A stretch of DNA of 64,000 nucleotides, from positions 7,997,229 through 8,061,228 of the forward strand of contig NC_037645.1 of assembly GCF_003254395.2 (NCBI RefSeq). The letters are read 5' to 3'. This document shows positions 1-10,815 of the stretch, piece by piece; position 1 is the stretch's first letter, and every line of letters begins with the position of its first letter. A program made the position numbers and the translations under genes. The notes beneath the pieces were generated by a model that was given only the letters and a program-made list of their open reading frames with translations, had not been told where the DNA came from and did not search any database. The stretch comes from Apis mellifera. Its lineage: Eukaryota > Arthropoda > Insecta > Hymenoptera > Apidae.

Positions 1-1068
1 GGGTATTCGGTATTATTTTTTTCATTGAACATTGATTGTCGTGAGATTTGTGTAGAAGTGTTGTCGAATTAAGGAAAATTGAGAATTCTACGTAGAAATG
101 TAGTCGAGAAGTTATCGTGAGAAGAATTGTCGAAAAATCAAAGAATTAATGAAAATCAAGAATTCTATGTTGAAGAGTAGTCAAAAATTGTCGAAAATGT
201 TGTCGTAGAAATTAAGGAAAATCGAGAATTCTATGTTGAAGAGTAATCGAGAAGTTATCGTAAGAGGAATTGTCGAAAAATTGTCAAAAAAAATTAAGGA
301 AAATCGAGAATTCTATGTTGAAGAATAGTCAAAAAGTTATCGTGAGATTGTGTAGAAGAATTGTCAATAAATTATCGAAGAAATTAAGGAAAATCCAGAA
401 TCCTATGTTGAAGAATAGAAGGAATTATGATTCACAATTATTATTTGTGACATTTGTAAAAAAGTTGTCAAAGAAATTAACGAGAATCGAGAATTTTACG
501 TTGAAGAGTAGTCGAAGTGTTATCGTGAGATTTATGTAGAAAAATTGTCGAAGAAATTAACGAGAATCGAAAATTTTATATTGAAGAATAATCGAAAAGT
601 TATCATAAGATTTACGTAGAAAAATTGTCGAAGAAAAATCGAGAATTCTATGTTGAAGAATAATCGAAGAGTTATCGTGAGATTTATGTAGAAAAATTGT
701 CGAAGAAATTAACGAGAATTGAAAATTCTATATTGAAGAATAGTCAAAGAGATATCGTGAGATTTATATAGAAAAAGAATCAAAAATTCTATATTGAAGA
801 TAAGAATATAATCTTCTCGAAGAAATTAAAGAAAATCGAGAATTCCACGTCAAAAAGCAGTCGAAAAGTTATCGTGAAATTTATGTAGAAGAATTGTCGA
901 TAATTTATCGAAGAAATTAACAAAAATCTAGAATTCCATGTTGAAAAGTAATCGAAGAGTTATCGTGAGATTTATATCGAAAAGTTGTCGAAGAAATTAA
1001 CGAGAATCGACAATTCCGCGTCAAAAAGTTATCGTGAGACTCGTGTAGAAAAGTTATCGTCCAAGAAA
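1..1068. repeat. AT-rich minisatellite array, left part
   Basis: A diverged unit recurs throughout, built from the pieces GTTATCGTGAGATTT, TAGAAAAATTGTCGAAGAAA, AGAATTCTATGTTGAAGA and AGTCAAAA. The spacing is irregular, roughly 75-120 bp. Open frames here are by-products of the repeat. The array starts before the window. Confidence 0.9.
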
Positions 1069-1330
1069 CGTAAGTAGGATTGACACGTTTTATAATAATA
1101 AATGCCAACTCGATATTAAGATTAATCATTCAGATAGCATTTTCTATGATAGCTACGAAACGCTTAGATACATACTGATCGACCGATGAAAAACACGCTC
1201 GGCATCGTTGCAACATATTAACAATATATACTTGTAGCAGCATAAAAGAAATAACAACAGCGGTTGAAAATTCTAGTGAATTTTCTCCTGCAAACGTGTC
1301 TACACTACTTTGAATTTTTACAATCAGTCG
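1069..1330. other. Single-copy island inside the minisatellite
   Basis: About 260 bp without the repeat words interrupts the array. I recognise no gene, terminal inverted repeat or other feature in it. Confidence 0.6.
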
Positions 1331-2340
1331 AATAATTCTATGTTGAAGAATAGTCAAAAAGTTATCGTGAGATTTGTGTAGAAAATTATCGAAGAAATTA
1401 AGAAAAATCGAGAATTCTATATTGAAGAGTAGTCGAGGAGTTATCGTGAGAAGAATTGTCGAAAAATTGTCGAAGAAATTAAGGAAAATCGAAAATTCTA
1501 TGTTGAAGAGTAGTCAAAAAGTTATCGTGAGATTTATGTAGAAAAATTGTCGAAGAAATGAAGAAAAATCTATGTTGAAGAGTAAGTTATCGTGAGATTT
1601 GTGTAGAAAATTATCGAAGAAATTAAGGAAAATCGAGAATTCTATATTGAAGACTAGTCGAGAAGTTATCGTGAGAAGAATTGTCGAAAAATTGTCGAAG
1701 AAATTAAGGAAAATCGAAAATTCTATGTTGAAGAGTAGTCAAAAAGTTATCGTGAGATTTATGTAGAAAAATTGTCGAAGAAATGAAGAAAAATCTATGT
1801 TGAAGAGTAAGTTATCGTGAGATTTGTGTAGAAAATTATCGAAGAAATTAAGGAAAATTGAGAATTCTATATTGAAGACTAGTCGAGAAGTTATCGTGAG
1901 AAGAATTGTCGAAAAATTGTCGAAGAAATTAAGGAAAATCGAAAATTCTATGTTGAAGAGTAGTCAAAAAGTTATCGTGAGATTTATGTAGAAAAATTGT
2001 CGAAGAAATGAAGAAAAATCTATGTTGAAGAGTAAGTTATCGTGAGATTTGTGTAGAAAATTATCGAAGAAATTAAGGAAAATTGAGAATTCTATATTGA
2101 AGACTAGTCGAGAAGTTATCGTGAGAAGAATTGTCGAAAAATTGTCGAAGAAATTAAGGAAAATCGAAAATTCTATGTTGAAGAATAGTCGAGGAATTAT
2201 CGTGAGATTTACGTAGAAAAATTGTCGAAGAAATGAAGAAAAATCTATATCGAAGAATAATCAAAAAGTTATCGTGAGAAAAATTGTCGATAAGTTATCG
2301 AAGAAATTAAAGAAAATCGAAAATTCGATCGAAAATCGAA
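1331..2340. repeat. Minisatellite array with a 225-bp higher-order unit
   Basis: The same words as at 1-1068 continue, but here a composite unit recurs exactly every 225 bp: the marker AAATCTATGTTGAAGAGTAA lies near 1567, 1792 and 2017. Neighbouring copies are almost identical, so the amplification of the composite unit looks recent. Confidence 0.92.
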
Positions 2341-3185
2341 AATCATTAAAAATTTGACTCACATTTATCTCAATCTATTATTACACACATAAGATTATTA
2401 ACTAAACATCGAACAGATTAAAGATCCTCTTCTTAAAAAAAGAACATCGAGTATATAAGAACTTGGAAAAAAAAAAACAGAAACCATAATTGCAACGACA
2501 ATCGCAAATAAGAAAAGCTTTCCTTCCTTTGCCAAATCTTCCATTCGACCGATTCCATCCACGATCAATCTACACGAAACGACAACCGTGACGACAGGAG
2601 GCAGCAAGAGGGGTGGACGGGTTGGTGGGTGGGTCGAAAACGCAGTATTTTACAGGGATCGACGGATGAAGCTTAATGAGCGAGCGAGAGGGAGCGACGT
2701 AACGGCAGCAGCAGAGAGAGAGAGCAGGGTGGACGGACGACGAAAGAGGAGAGCCTCGAACCGATTTGAATACAATACGCAGCGGCTTTAATAGGAACCG
2801 AGCGACGAAACCGATCGCGAGGTGCAAACAAAAGAGAGACGGTGGAGGGAGCGAGATGAGTCGAGGGGAAGGAAGATGGTACGAAGGGAGAGAGAGAGAG
2901 AGAGAGAGCCATCCGCGGAGATTCGAAATGCAGATTGATGTGGTCACACACGATGCAACCGCACACCGATCGAATACGAAATCGCGCCAAGAGGAGCTTG
3001 CGCCCGCTGGTGGGGTCAATGAATGAAAGATCGAGAGGGGAGGCTCGGTCGAATTTCCACGCCGATCTCCCCCCCCGTTCGTTCCACGAATTTCCAATTC
3101 CCCGTTGATCGAAAAAACGTGAGAAAAAGAAAAAATATGGGCGAAACGAGAAGAAAACGTGTTACGGGATAATCGAATCGATCAT
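2341..3185. other. Unique intronic segment with GA tract
   Basis: The segment is purine-rich and CpG-containing on the plus strand, with a GA run near 2890-2910. Open frames on both strands are low-complexity and match no family I recognise. Confidence 0.6.
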
Positions 3186-3189
3186 CGGA

Positions 3190-4240
3190 TCATTTCGAAA
3201 TAATTTGTCGAAAATTGTAGTAGATTATTGTGCGAAATTATTTATAAATCAACTTTGAAGAATTATAAGATTTGTAAAAACCTCATTATTTTCATTAATG
3301 CGATATTCAAAAATTTGAAAGATCGAAGAATTAAAAAATCGGAAAAAACTTCGAATCGAAGAATCGAAGAATCGCGCATCATTTTTCGAAAGAAAGAAAG
3401 GAAGAAAATTATTGCATGAATTATAAGTCAACTTTAAAAAATAATAAAATTTATAAAAACCTCCATTTTCATTGCCGCGATATTCAAAAGTTTCAAAGAT
3501 CGAAGAATTAAAAAATCGGTAATCAGCTTCTTCGAATCGAAGAAGCATTGCATATTATCTTTCCGAAAAAAAGAAAGGAAGAAAATTATTGTGCAAAATT
3601 ACTTATAAATCAACTTTGAAGAATGATAAAATTAATAAAAACCTCGATTTTATTAACGCGATTCAAAAGTTTCAAAGATCGAAGAATTAAAAAATCGGTA
3701 AGATTTTTAATCGAAGAATCGAGTATCATGCATTATCTTTCGAAAGAAAGGAAAGAAGAAAATTATTGTATGAAATTATTTATAAATCAACTTTAGAAAA
3801 TGATAAAATTTATAAAAATCTCCACTTTCATTAACACGATATTCAAAAGTTTCGAAGAATTAAAAAATCGGTAAGACTTCGAATCGCGTGTCTTCTTTCA
3901 TAAGAAAGAAAGGAAGAAAATTATTGCGCGATATTACTTATAAATGAACTTTAAAGAATGATAAAATTGATAAAAACCTCCACTTTCATTGCCGCGATAT
4001 TCAAAAGTTTCGAAGAATTAAAAAATCGGTAAGAGTTCGAATCGAAGAATCACATATCCTCCTTTTTCGAAAGAAAAAATTATTTCGAAAGAAAATTATT
4101 GCACGAAATTACTTATAAGTCAACTTTAAAGAATGATAAAATTGATAAAAACCTCCACTTTCATTGCCGCGATATTCAAAAATTTCGAAGAATTAAAAAA
4201 TCGATAATACTTCGTCTCGAAGAAGCACCGCTTCTATTAT
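3190..4240. repeat. Tandem repeat, about 158-181 bp unit, six copies
   Basis: The word AAAAACCTC and close variants occur at about 3276, 3455, 3637, 3814, 3972 and 4147. Each is preceded by TTATAAATCAACTTT and followed by GATATTCAAAAGTTT and GAAGAATTAAAAAATCGG. Copies differ by point changes and small gaps. Confidence 0.92.
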
Positions 4241-4379
4241 CTTTCGGAAAGGAACCGTCGAAAATTCATCCGACGGAAAGAATCGAAGATAAGAATATAC
4301 ACAATTATACAAAATTATTATTAAAAATCGGCGAATTAGAAGAAAAAAAAAATAATAAAATCGGCGAGGGCGTGGAAAA

Positions 4380-5060
4380 ATGTGTAGCAGAAGCGGATCT
4401 CTGTCCGCTTAGGCTCGGCTAAAAACGTTCGCGGAACGAGGCACGGAGGAATGTCTCGTACGCCGGCTCGTCGGGGGCATATCAATTGGCGGCCCTTTGC
4501 GCCCGACGCCCCCTTCCCTCCCCCCCCCCCCTCGTCCTCCTCCCCGCCCCTTTGCGCGCGATTTTACAACTTCCTCGCGGGACACAAAGCAGCGCGCGCG
4601 CGTTCGCCGAACGGGGAGGACTCCTCTCCTCCGTCCCGCGTGATTTATCCGCGAGCCGCGAGTCGAATGAGAAGGAAGTGTGAGAAAGCGCTTTTGCCCC
4701 TTCCCCCACCCCCTCCATCTTCCCTCAAGTTCGCGCGCCGAAACCGAAAACCGTCGCCCGAAATTCTCCCATTCCCCGCCGTTTTATCGCGTTCGTGGAT
4801 CGAAAAGCGCGAAGGGGGCCACACGCGCGCGCCCCGCTATCTCTGCCCCATCAGGGCAGAGATACGCATCGGGAAAAAGGACAAGGGGGGGGTCTGTGCG
4901 CTCAACGGATTCCTCGGCGTGACTATTTTCGTGCCCGCTTTTCCATTCCTTTGAATTCATCGAACGCGGCGCTTCTTCTGTGTGTGCGAACCATATCTGC
5001 CCACTATCTTTTCCGTCTGTGTCCTTGGACGAGATCGACGAGAGATTTGGTGGGTTCACG
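4380..5060. other. GC- and CpG-rich intronic island
   Basis: This segment is strongly GC-rich beside AT-rich repeats, with C runs and dense CpG. Overlapping open frames occur in several frames on both strands, as expected of GC-rich DNA, and none resembles a known protein. It could be regulatory DNA. Confidence 0.5.
4838..4864. repeat. Perfect 11-bp inverted repeat with 5-nt loop
   Basis: TATCTCTGCCC at 4838-4848 is exactly complementary to GGGCAGAGATA at 4854-4864, with loop CATCA. I know of no matching RNA family. Confidence 0.85.
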
Positions 5061-5064
5061 ATTT

Positions 5065-5985
5065 TTTCGAGAGATGGAAAGAGGGAATCGATTAGAAAGG
5101 TATATATATTCTTTTTCTTTCTATTTTAGAAGGATGGATCGTTGGTTAGTTGATTTTAAAAAATGGTGATTCGTAGTAGTGATTTTTTCAGCTTTTCTTT
5201 TTATCTTTTCGTCGAAACAGAGGAGAAGAAAATGTAAAGAAAATGTATATTTTTTCCATTTTGATCCTCGAGGGAGATTGTTGGTTTTTTATTGTTTTGT
5301 AGCATTTCCTGGATACTGTGAATATATTCTCCTTTTTATTTTATATTTCCTTATATATCCTTCGAAGGATGCGTTGATTTTGAAAGACGAAGGATTAATT
5401 TAATTTTGAAGGAAAATGCGTGCGATGATCTTTGAATTGCTGATTTTGAAAAATTGGAGGATACTCGGAGGATATTTATTTGGGTTATTTTAATTCGTCA
5501 AGGCCAATCACGTAATCTTGTAAAAGTTAAATAACAATTATATACAGCAGCCATATTTTAAAGGGTTTCAGAAAAATTTTTAGAAAAGTTGATCGATTTA
5601 TCTTCTAAGCGGCTTATTTCCATATTACGTGCGCGTAATAACAATATACCCGCAGCATAACAATGTTCTCGTGTCTAACTCGAAAGAAGTTGTTCTCCTC
5701 CTTTCCTCCTCCAAGCGAACGTGATTTCCGGAAAATTTTCATCGAGCGAGCCGATCAAATTATCTCCTAAGCGACTCGTTTGCATATTATTTGCGTATCC
5801 AATATACTCTTTACACGGCTCGATATACTCGATAAATTTTCAGAAAATTGAAACTTGATTCATTTAAACAATCTTTACCAGCACAGTAACGTTCAGAATA
5901 ACTTCAAAAAGGAATCCCTCCTTTCCTCCATTTCCAAAAATATATATAAATAATTCCTTCCTTTCTCCAATCCGCTCTTGTAATT
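5065..5985. other. AT-rich unique segment with one imperfect duplication
   Basis: No gene is seen. Two related stretches, about 5600-5655 and 5755-5810, share the pattern of a TAAGCG word, then CATATTA and an ATATAC word, suggesting an old local duplication about 155 bp apart. Confidence 0.5.
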
Positions 5986-5989
5986 CATT

Positions 5990-7160
5990 TGTATCCAATA
6001 AAATGAAGCGTTCTCCCAAACAAAAATTCTTTATCGAAAGAATTCGAAAGAACAAACGTGATTCCCAGAAAAATCTCTTTTCCTTCATCATGTTTCCAAA
6101 ATTTCCCAAATTTAAACAAACATATTTAAAAGAGCATTCCAGATTTTTTCCAATTTTTCATCGAAAATTAATCGATTCATCCTCTCGTATAATAAATAAT
6201 TCCTTTCCATCATCAAAATTTCCCTCTTCAAATCCTTAAAATATCCAATAAAATAAAGTATTCCAGTTCGAAAAAGAAGCGTTCCCCCATTTCGAAACAA
6301 AAATTCTTTATCGAAAGAACATTCCACGTGAAAACCGTGATTCCCAGAAAAATCTCCATTTCCAAAATTTCTCTCCCAAACTTGATCTAAATCCTATATC
6401 CAAACAAAATTATCGAAACGAATTTAAAAGAAGATTCTATAGAAAATTAATCGATAATAAATAATTCCTTTCCACCATCAAAATTTCTTAAAATTTCAAA
6501 TCCTCTTCAAATCCTTGTATCCAATAAAATAAAGTGTTCCAGTTCGAAAAAGAAGCGTTCTCCCATTTCCAAACAAAAATTCTTTATCGAAAGAAAATTC
6601 GAAGGAACATTCCACGTGAAAACCATGATTCCCAGAAAAATCTCCATTTCCAAAATTTTTCTCCCAAACTTGATCGAAATCCAAACAAAATTATCGAAAC
6701 GAATTTAAAAGAAGATTCTATAGAAAATTAATCGATAATAAATAATTCCTTTCCACCATCAAAATTTCAATTTCTCAAAATTTCCCTCTTCAAATCCTTG
6801 TATCCAATAAAATAAAATGTTCCAGTTCGAAAAAGAAGCGTTCCCCCATTTCCAAACAAAAATTCTTTATCGAAAGAAAATTCGAAGGAACATTCCATGT
6901 GAAAACCATGATTCCCAGAAAAATCTCCATTTCCAAAATTTCTCTCCCAAACTTGATCGAAATCCTATATCCAAACAAAATTATCGAAACGAATTTAAAA
7001 GAAGATTCTATAGAAAATTAATCGATAATAAATAATTCCTTTCCACCATCAAAATTTCAAATCCTCTTCAAATCCTTGATCGAATCCGCTTCCACACCTA
7101 TACCTACATATACATACATGTATCGAATAAAATAAAGTGTTCCAGCTCGAAAGAGAAGCG
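5990..7160. repeat. Tandem repeat, about 250-320 bp unit
   Basis: The word CCAATAAAATAAAG (or a variant) starts at about 5995, 6245, 6521, 6804 and 7122. It is followed each time by TTCCAGTTCGAAAAAGAAGC or a variant. Most copies then carry AAAATTCTTTATCGAAAG and GATTCCCAGAAAAATCTCC. The copies at 6521 and 6804 are the closest pair. The last copy is partial and diverged. Confidence 0.93.
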
Positions 7161-7353
7161 TTCCCCCATTACGTGAACGGGGTTTCCGGAGTGACGGAGG
7201 ATCGTCCTCGTTCGAGGAATTTCTCCATCGACCCCGGCGACCCTCCGGCCAGGATTTCGAGCGGCGATTACCATATTTCGAGCAGCCGGTAGCCCGACGC
7301 CGAGAGCACGAATAATCCGTGTATTTTCGACCAGCCACGATGGCTCTCGTCGA

Positions 7354-7384
7354 CTCGCCTCGCCTCGCCTCGCCTCGCCTCGCC
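7354..7384. repeat. CTCGC pentanucleotide repeat
   Basis: Six head-to-tail copies of a 5-bp CTCGC unit are visible. Confidence 0.9.
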
Positions 7385-9093
7385 GCAGCTCGCTCGCGCG
7401 CCACAGCTCGCGCGGCTCGCTATCGGCCCGCTCTATCTTAACGACGCCAGATCTGTCGTTCCCTGTCCCCCTTCTCCCCCCTCCTCCTCCTCCGCGCCGT
7501 CTATCTCGAATCTCGGGACAAGCCCCGTATACCCCTCTGGTGGCAGGTACAAGAGAAACTGCCGGAGACGGTGCTCTCGAAATGATTGATCTCTTTCGCC
7601 CGTACCTTCCTTACGCATACTTGGTAGCGGCCATCGATTCTCCTTCTTCCAGTTTCTTTTTTCCTTCCTCTCTTTTCAGTACTAACGCACCAGAGATCTT
7701 TTTTTTTCTTTCTTTCGTGCTTAACTCGATCTCTCGACGATTGAGGAGTACGTCATCGTACGTTTCATTCGAATGAATTGGACGATTATGATATCTAGTA
7801 AATCCTAGGATAATTCTCTAGTTACTTTTCTCTCCAATCTATCATATATATTCTTAAGCTTCTCTCCATTCTTTCATCCCAATAAATATTGTAAATATTT
7901 ATAGGGAGAGGAGAAAATTTCTCATGATCGTAGAATTTTCGATATGTACGAGAAAAAATCGGCGCTCGAGAGGGAAGAACCTTGGACGAGTGCAGGGACC
8001 CCTGGATTAATCCTCGCCGTCCGATTGTTCGACGTGGCCGTGGTAGGGGAAGAGATTCGGAGACTGTAACGTGTCGGCTTAACGTCACCCAAGACAGTCG
8101 CCTATTCCACAGCTTACCCGAGGAGCGATCCTCATCTCTCTCTTTCTTTCTCGACTGTTTCTTCCTCGAGGAACAACTCGAGGGAAGAAATGGTTTGCGA
8201 TGAGTTTCGCGCGTTTTCGTCTCGTTTCTCTTTCCAGAGTTACAGAGAGAGAGAAAAGAATTTGAAGAGAGAGAGAGAGAGAGAGAGGAGTGTCCGAATT
8301 TATTCTCTCCGTTGGTGGAGCGTGCACGGCGTCCCATGTCGCTAGGCGGGGCGGAAGGGAGCCCTACGCTTAATTAATGATTACCAGGAAACGTGTCTGG
8401 GCCCGGCCTTTATGCCCGGCATTAACCAACGCGAGGATGTCGCTTGCTGGTAAGTCGCTGTTGGTCACTCTGCTCGCCTCGCGCCACCCTCCCTCCCCAC
8501 ACCCTGATTCTCGCCAGATAAACGTCACGAGGAAACGCGAATCGGGACCTTGTAGCCTTTAACCCTTTCGAGACGAGGTGAAATAAACGAGGACTCGTTA
8601 TTTCTTCGTAAAATTATTGGATTCGATCAAGTTTCGAGAAGAGAATAATTAACCGTTCTTTGGTTAAGTGATCGAATATTCGTTGCTTTGAATATTCGTT
8701 TAAAAAGAATCTTGATCTGAAAAAATTCAATTTATTTAAACTTTGTAATTTGCGATTCGATTTTCCGATTATAAAAGTCGATGCGAAGAATTCGTACGCG
8801 ACAATTGCTTGGAACTTGGAGTAGTACTCGGGAGCGGTTGCGTTTAACGGCGCGTCCGTCTTCGAAGCGCAGATCGACATAGGCCGATAAGCCGGCAGAG
8901 TAGGAGGAAAAAGCCGCGTAAATTCGAACGGGCCATTTGCTTGGGAGGAGAGGACGACAGTGGGACCCGTTGTGTCATCGTGGGCCAATTAGGCGGGCTG
9001 CAACAAACGGGGAATCTTATCAAGATCCCGCGAGAGAAATTTATTTTTGACCCGCGAAAACTCGAGTGGAAGGATAAAGGAAAACCGAGAGAC

Positions 9094-9122
9094 AATTCCT
9101 CCTTCGTCTGGAAGGAGGAATT
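9094..9122. repeat. Perfect 12-bp inverted repeat with 5-nt loop
   Basis: AATTCCTCCTTC at 9094-9105 pairs completely with GAAGGAGGAATT at 9111-9122, loop GTCTG. The stem is too short for a usual pre-miRNA. Confidence 0.85.
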
Positions 9123-10683
9123 ATAGCGGATGTAGCGCAGCGAGAGCTCGATCGGGGTCGACGCCCACCCATAATCCACGACGAAGATTTCCGCAAGCGA
9201 TCGTTTCTCTCCAACGTGAAATACGCCGAGTTCCTGAGAAAAACTCCCAGCAGGATGTCCGTTTTTCCCTCCTCCCTTTGTCTTCCTCTGCCGCTTCCTG
9301 TGTCACACGCCGTTGAGCACGCTCCACCCCCGCCTCATCGTTTCTGGCGACACTCTTCGCACGTCCGCCGACTCCGCAGAGCACCCTAATTGTTGGCACA
9401 ACAGAGGGTCGAATCGCGTAGACGGAAGGGCTCGAGTACCCCGCTCGAGTTTATCGAAAACAAACGAGCGAGACGCTTCGATTCGGAATAAGATTTACTT
9501 CGAGCCAGAGTTGTTTTTTTGTTACGAATTCATCTCTTACATAATTTTTACGAAGAGAATAATCATTTTTAGATTATAACGCAGTTATCGATGCGTTGAA
9601 AACAATTATAATTACAATTCGTTTCGTTTACGTATCGCAATTTGATACATTCGTACGTATATATGAATTAGAGTGGAAACGTTCACTTGCGAGAAAATGG
9701 GACATCCGGCGGCGATGGTCAGAACTAGCGAAACGTATTAAAGCCCGAATGAGAAACATTCGGCTAGTGTCTATTCCAGACACATTCACGAGGACACGAC
9801 AATTGCAACGATTTCAGAGAGGAAAGTCGCGAAGAATGCGAGTAGATTGTGGTCGTAGAGAAGAAAGAGGATCGAGGAATTAGGTTCCACGGTACGACAA
9901 TGGATGCTCGAGAGAGGCTCGCCGCGACAATAGCGATCCGATATTACGTTACACGGGCCGGTTTACGATCAGTGGCTTCGACGGTGGCCAAAGAAACGAC
10001 CTTTTGCCTCTGCTGTTTATCGAAGGACTGCTTTCATTCGCCGGATCTCGTATCCACCGTTTAATACCCGAGTCCCTTTGTCGGCCTCTCCCTCCTCGAA
10101 AACATTGTATCGAGTGGCACGGATCTTCCGCTTTCGATCGTTCGCTTCGATTCCGAACGGAAGTCCCCCGATAAATAAAATGCCATATACCCGCGGATCT
10201 CTTTTTAAAGAAATTCAAAAAGACCCAAACGATATTTCAAGAGACATGGATATAGTTACATGGATGGTAAAAATTGGATAACTGCACATGTGCTTTTACA
10301 CATACATAGAAATATATTCGTGAGACGCTTTTGTAATTCTAAAGAAAAAACAAAAACAAATAAAAAAGTGTCAATTGAGAATTATTCGTTAACTCTGTCT
10401 CGGTTTAATACGTTTAATACATGAATTTCAATCAATATTCTTGCGTCTATTTTAGCTTCCAGAATCAATTCAAACTTTGATTAAACTATATTCGAATTAA
10501 GAATCAATTCTATTACGATTGTCGAGCAGTGATCCAATTTTTACTATACATGTATCGAAATGTATTTAACAGGAATGTATTTTCATTGCTCGAATTCGAT
10601 CGAAAGACTGATTCATTTGTCGTGGCTAGGGATCCAGCCGAGAAAACGTCTATGATGGAGGTTATGTATGATCGATTACTTAC

Positions 10684-10809
10684 GTTGTGCAGCTTGTAGT
10701 AGAGGCCGCACGCGTTGCAGACTGGCTCTCCGGCCTGATTCCTTCGCCAGAGCGTGGTGGTCGCGGTCTTGCAGTTGGCACAGCTGGTGCCCGCCCGCCT
10801 CGCCGCACT
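10684..10809 (-). CDS. grn: GATA factor grain, coding exon 3 (C-terminal zinc finger)
   Basis: This 126-bp exon encodes 42 residues (482-523), beginning SAARRAGTSCANCKTATTTL and ending YYKLHN. It is the C-terminal GATA finger, the main WGATAR-binding domain. The zinc ligands fit C-X2-C-X17-C-X2-C at Cys491, 494, 512 and 515. The acceptor CTGCAG lies at 10815-10810 behind a good pyrimidine tract, and the donor is GTAAGT at 10683-10678. Both ends are in phase 0. The family continues with VNRPLTMKKEG and a basic tail that completes DNA binding, so the next exon must supply it; no such coding match is seen at 1-10683. The 126-bp size equals, from memory, that of the vertebrate GATA C-finger exon. 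It is separated from exon 2 by 34.9 kb yet joins in frame, so the gene looks intact. Confidence 0.97.
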
Positions 10810-10815
10810 CTGCAG

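Larger units (their letters stand above)
1..10683 (-). other. grn: grain intron 3, 5' part (at least 10.7 kb)
   Basis: The intron starts with GTAAGT at 10683 and runs off the left edge. The expected next exon would begin VNRPLTMKKEG; no minus-strand frame here shows it, so the terminal exon should lie outside the window. The stretch holds three tandem-repeat blocks and two CpG-rich unique segments. Confidence 0.8.
7161..10683. other. Unique, CpG-rich intronic segment next to exon 3
   Basis: No coding exon is recognised. It contains a short CTCGC repeat (7354-7384), a GA run near 8268-8286 and a 12-bp hairpin (9094-9122). Open frames of 60-170 codons have low-complexity or arginine/serine-rich translations typical of CpG-rich non-coding DNA. 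Confidence 0.6.

Noticed and set aside
270..539. 89-codon plus-strand frame
   Set aside because: Repetitive translation of the minisatellite.
1331..2340. CRISPR-like spacing of repeats
   Set aside because: Units are contiguous without unique spacers and the genome is eukaryotic.
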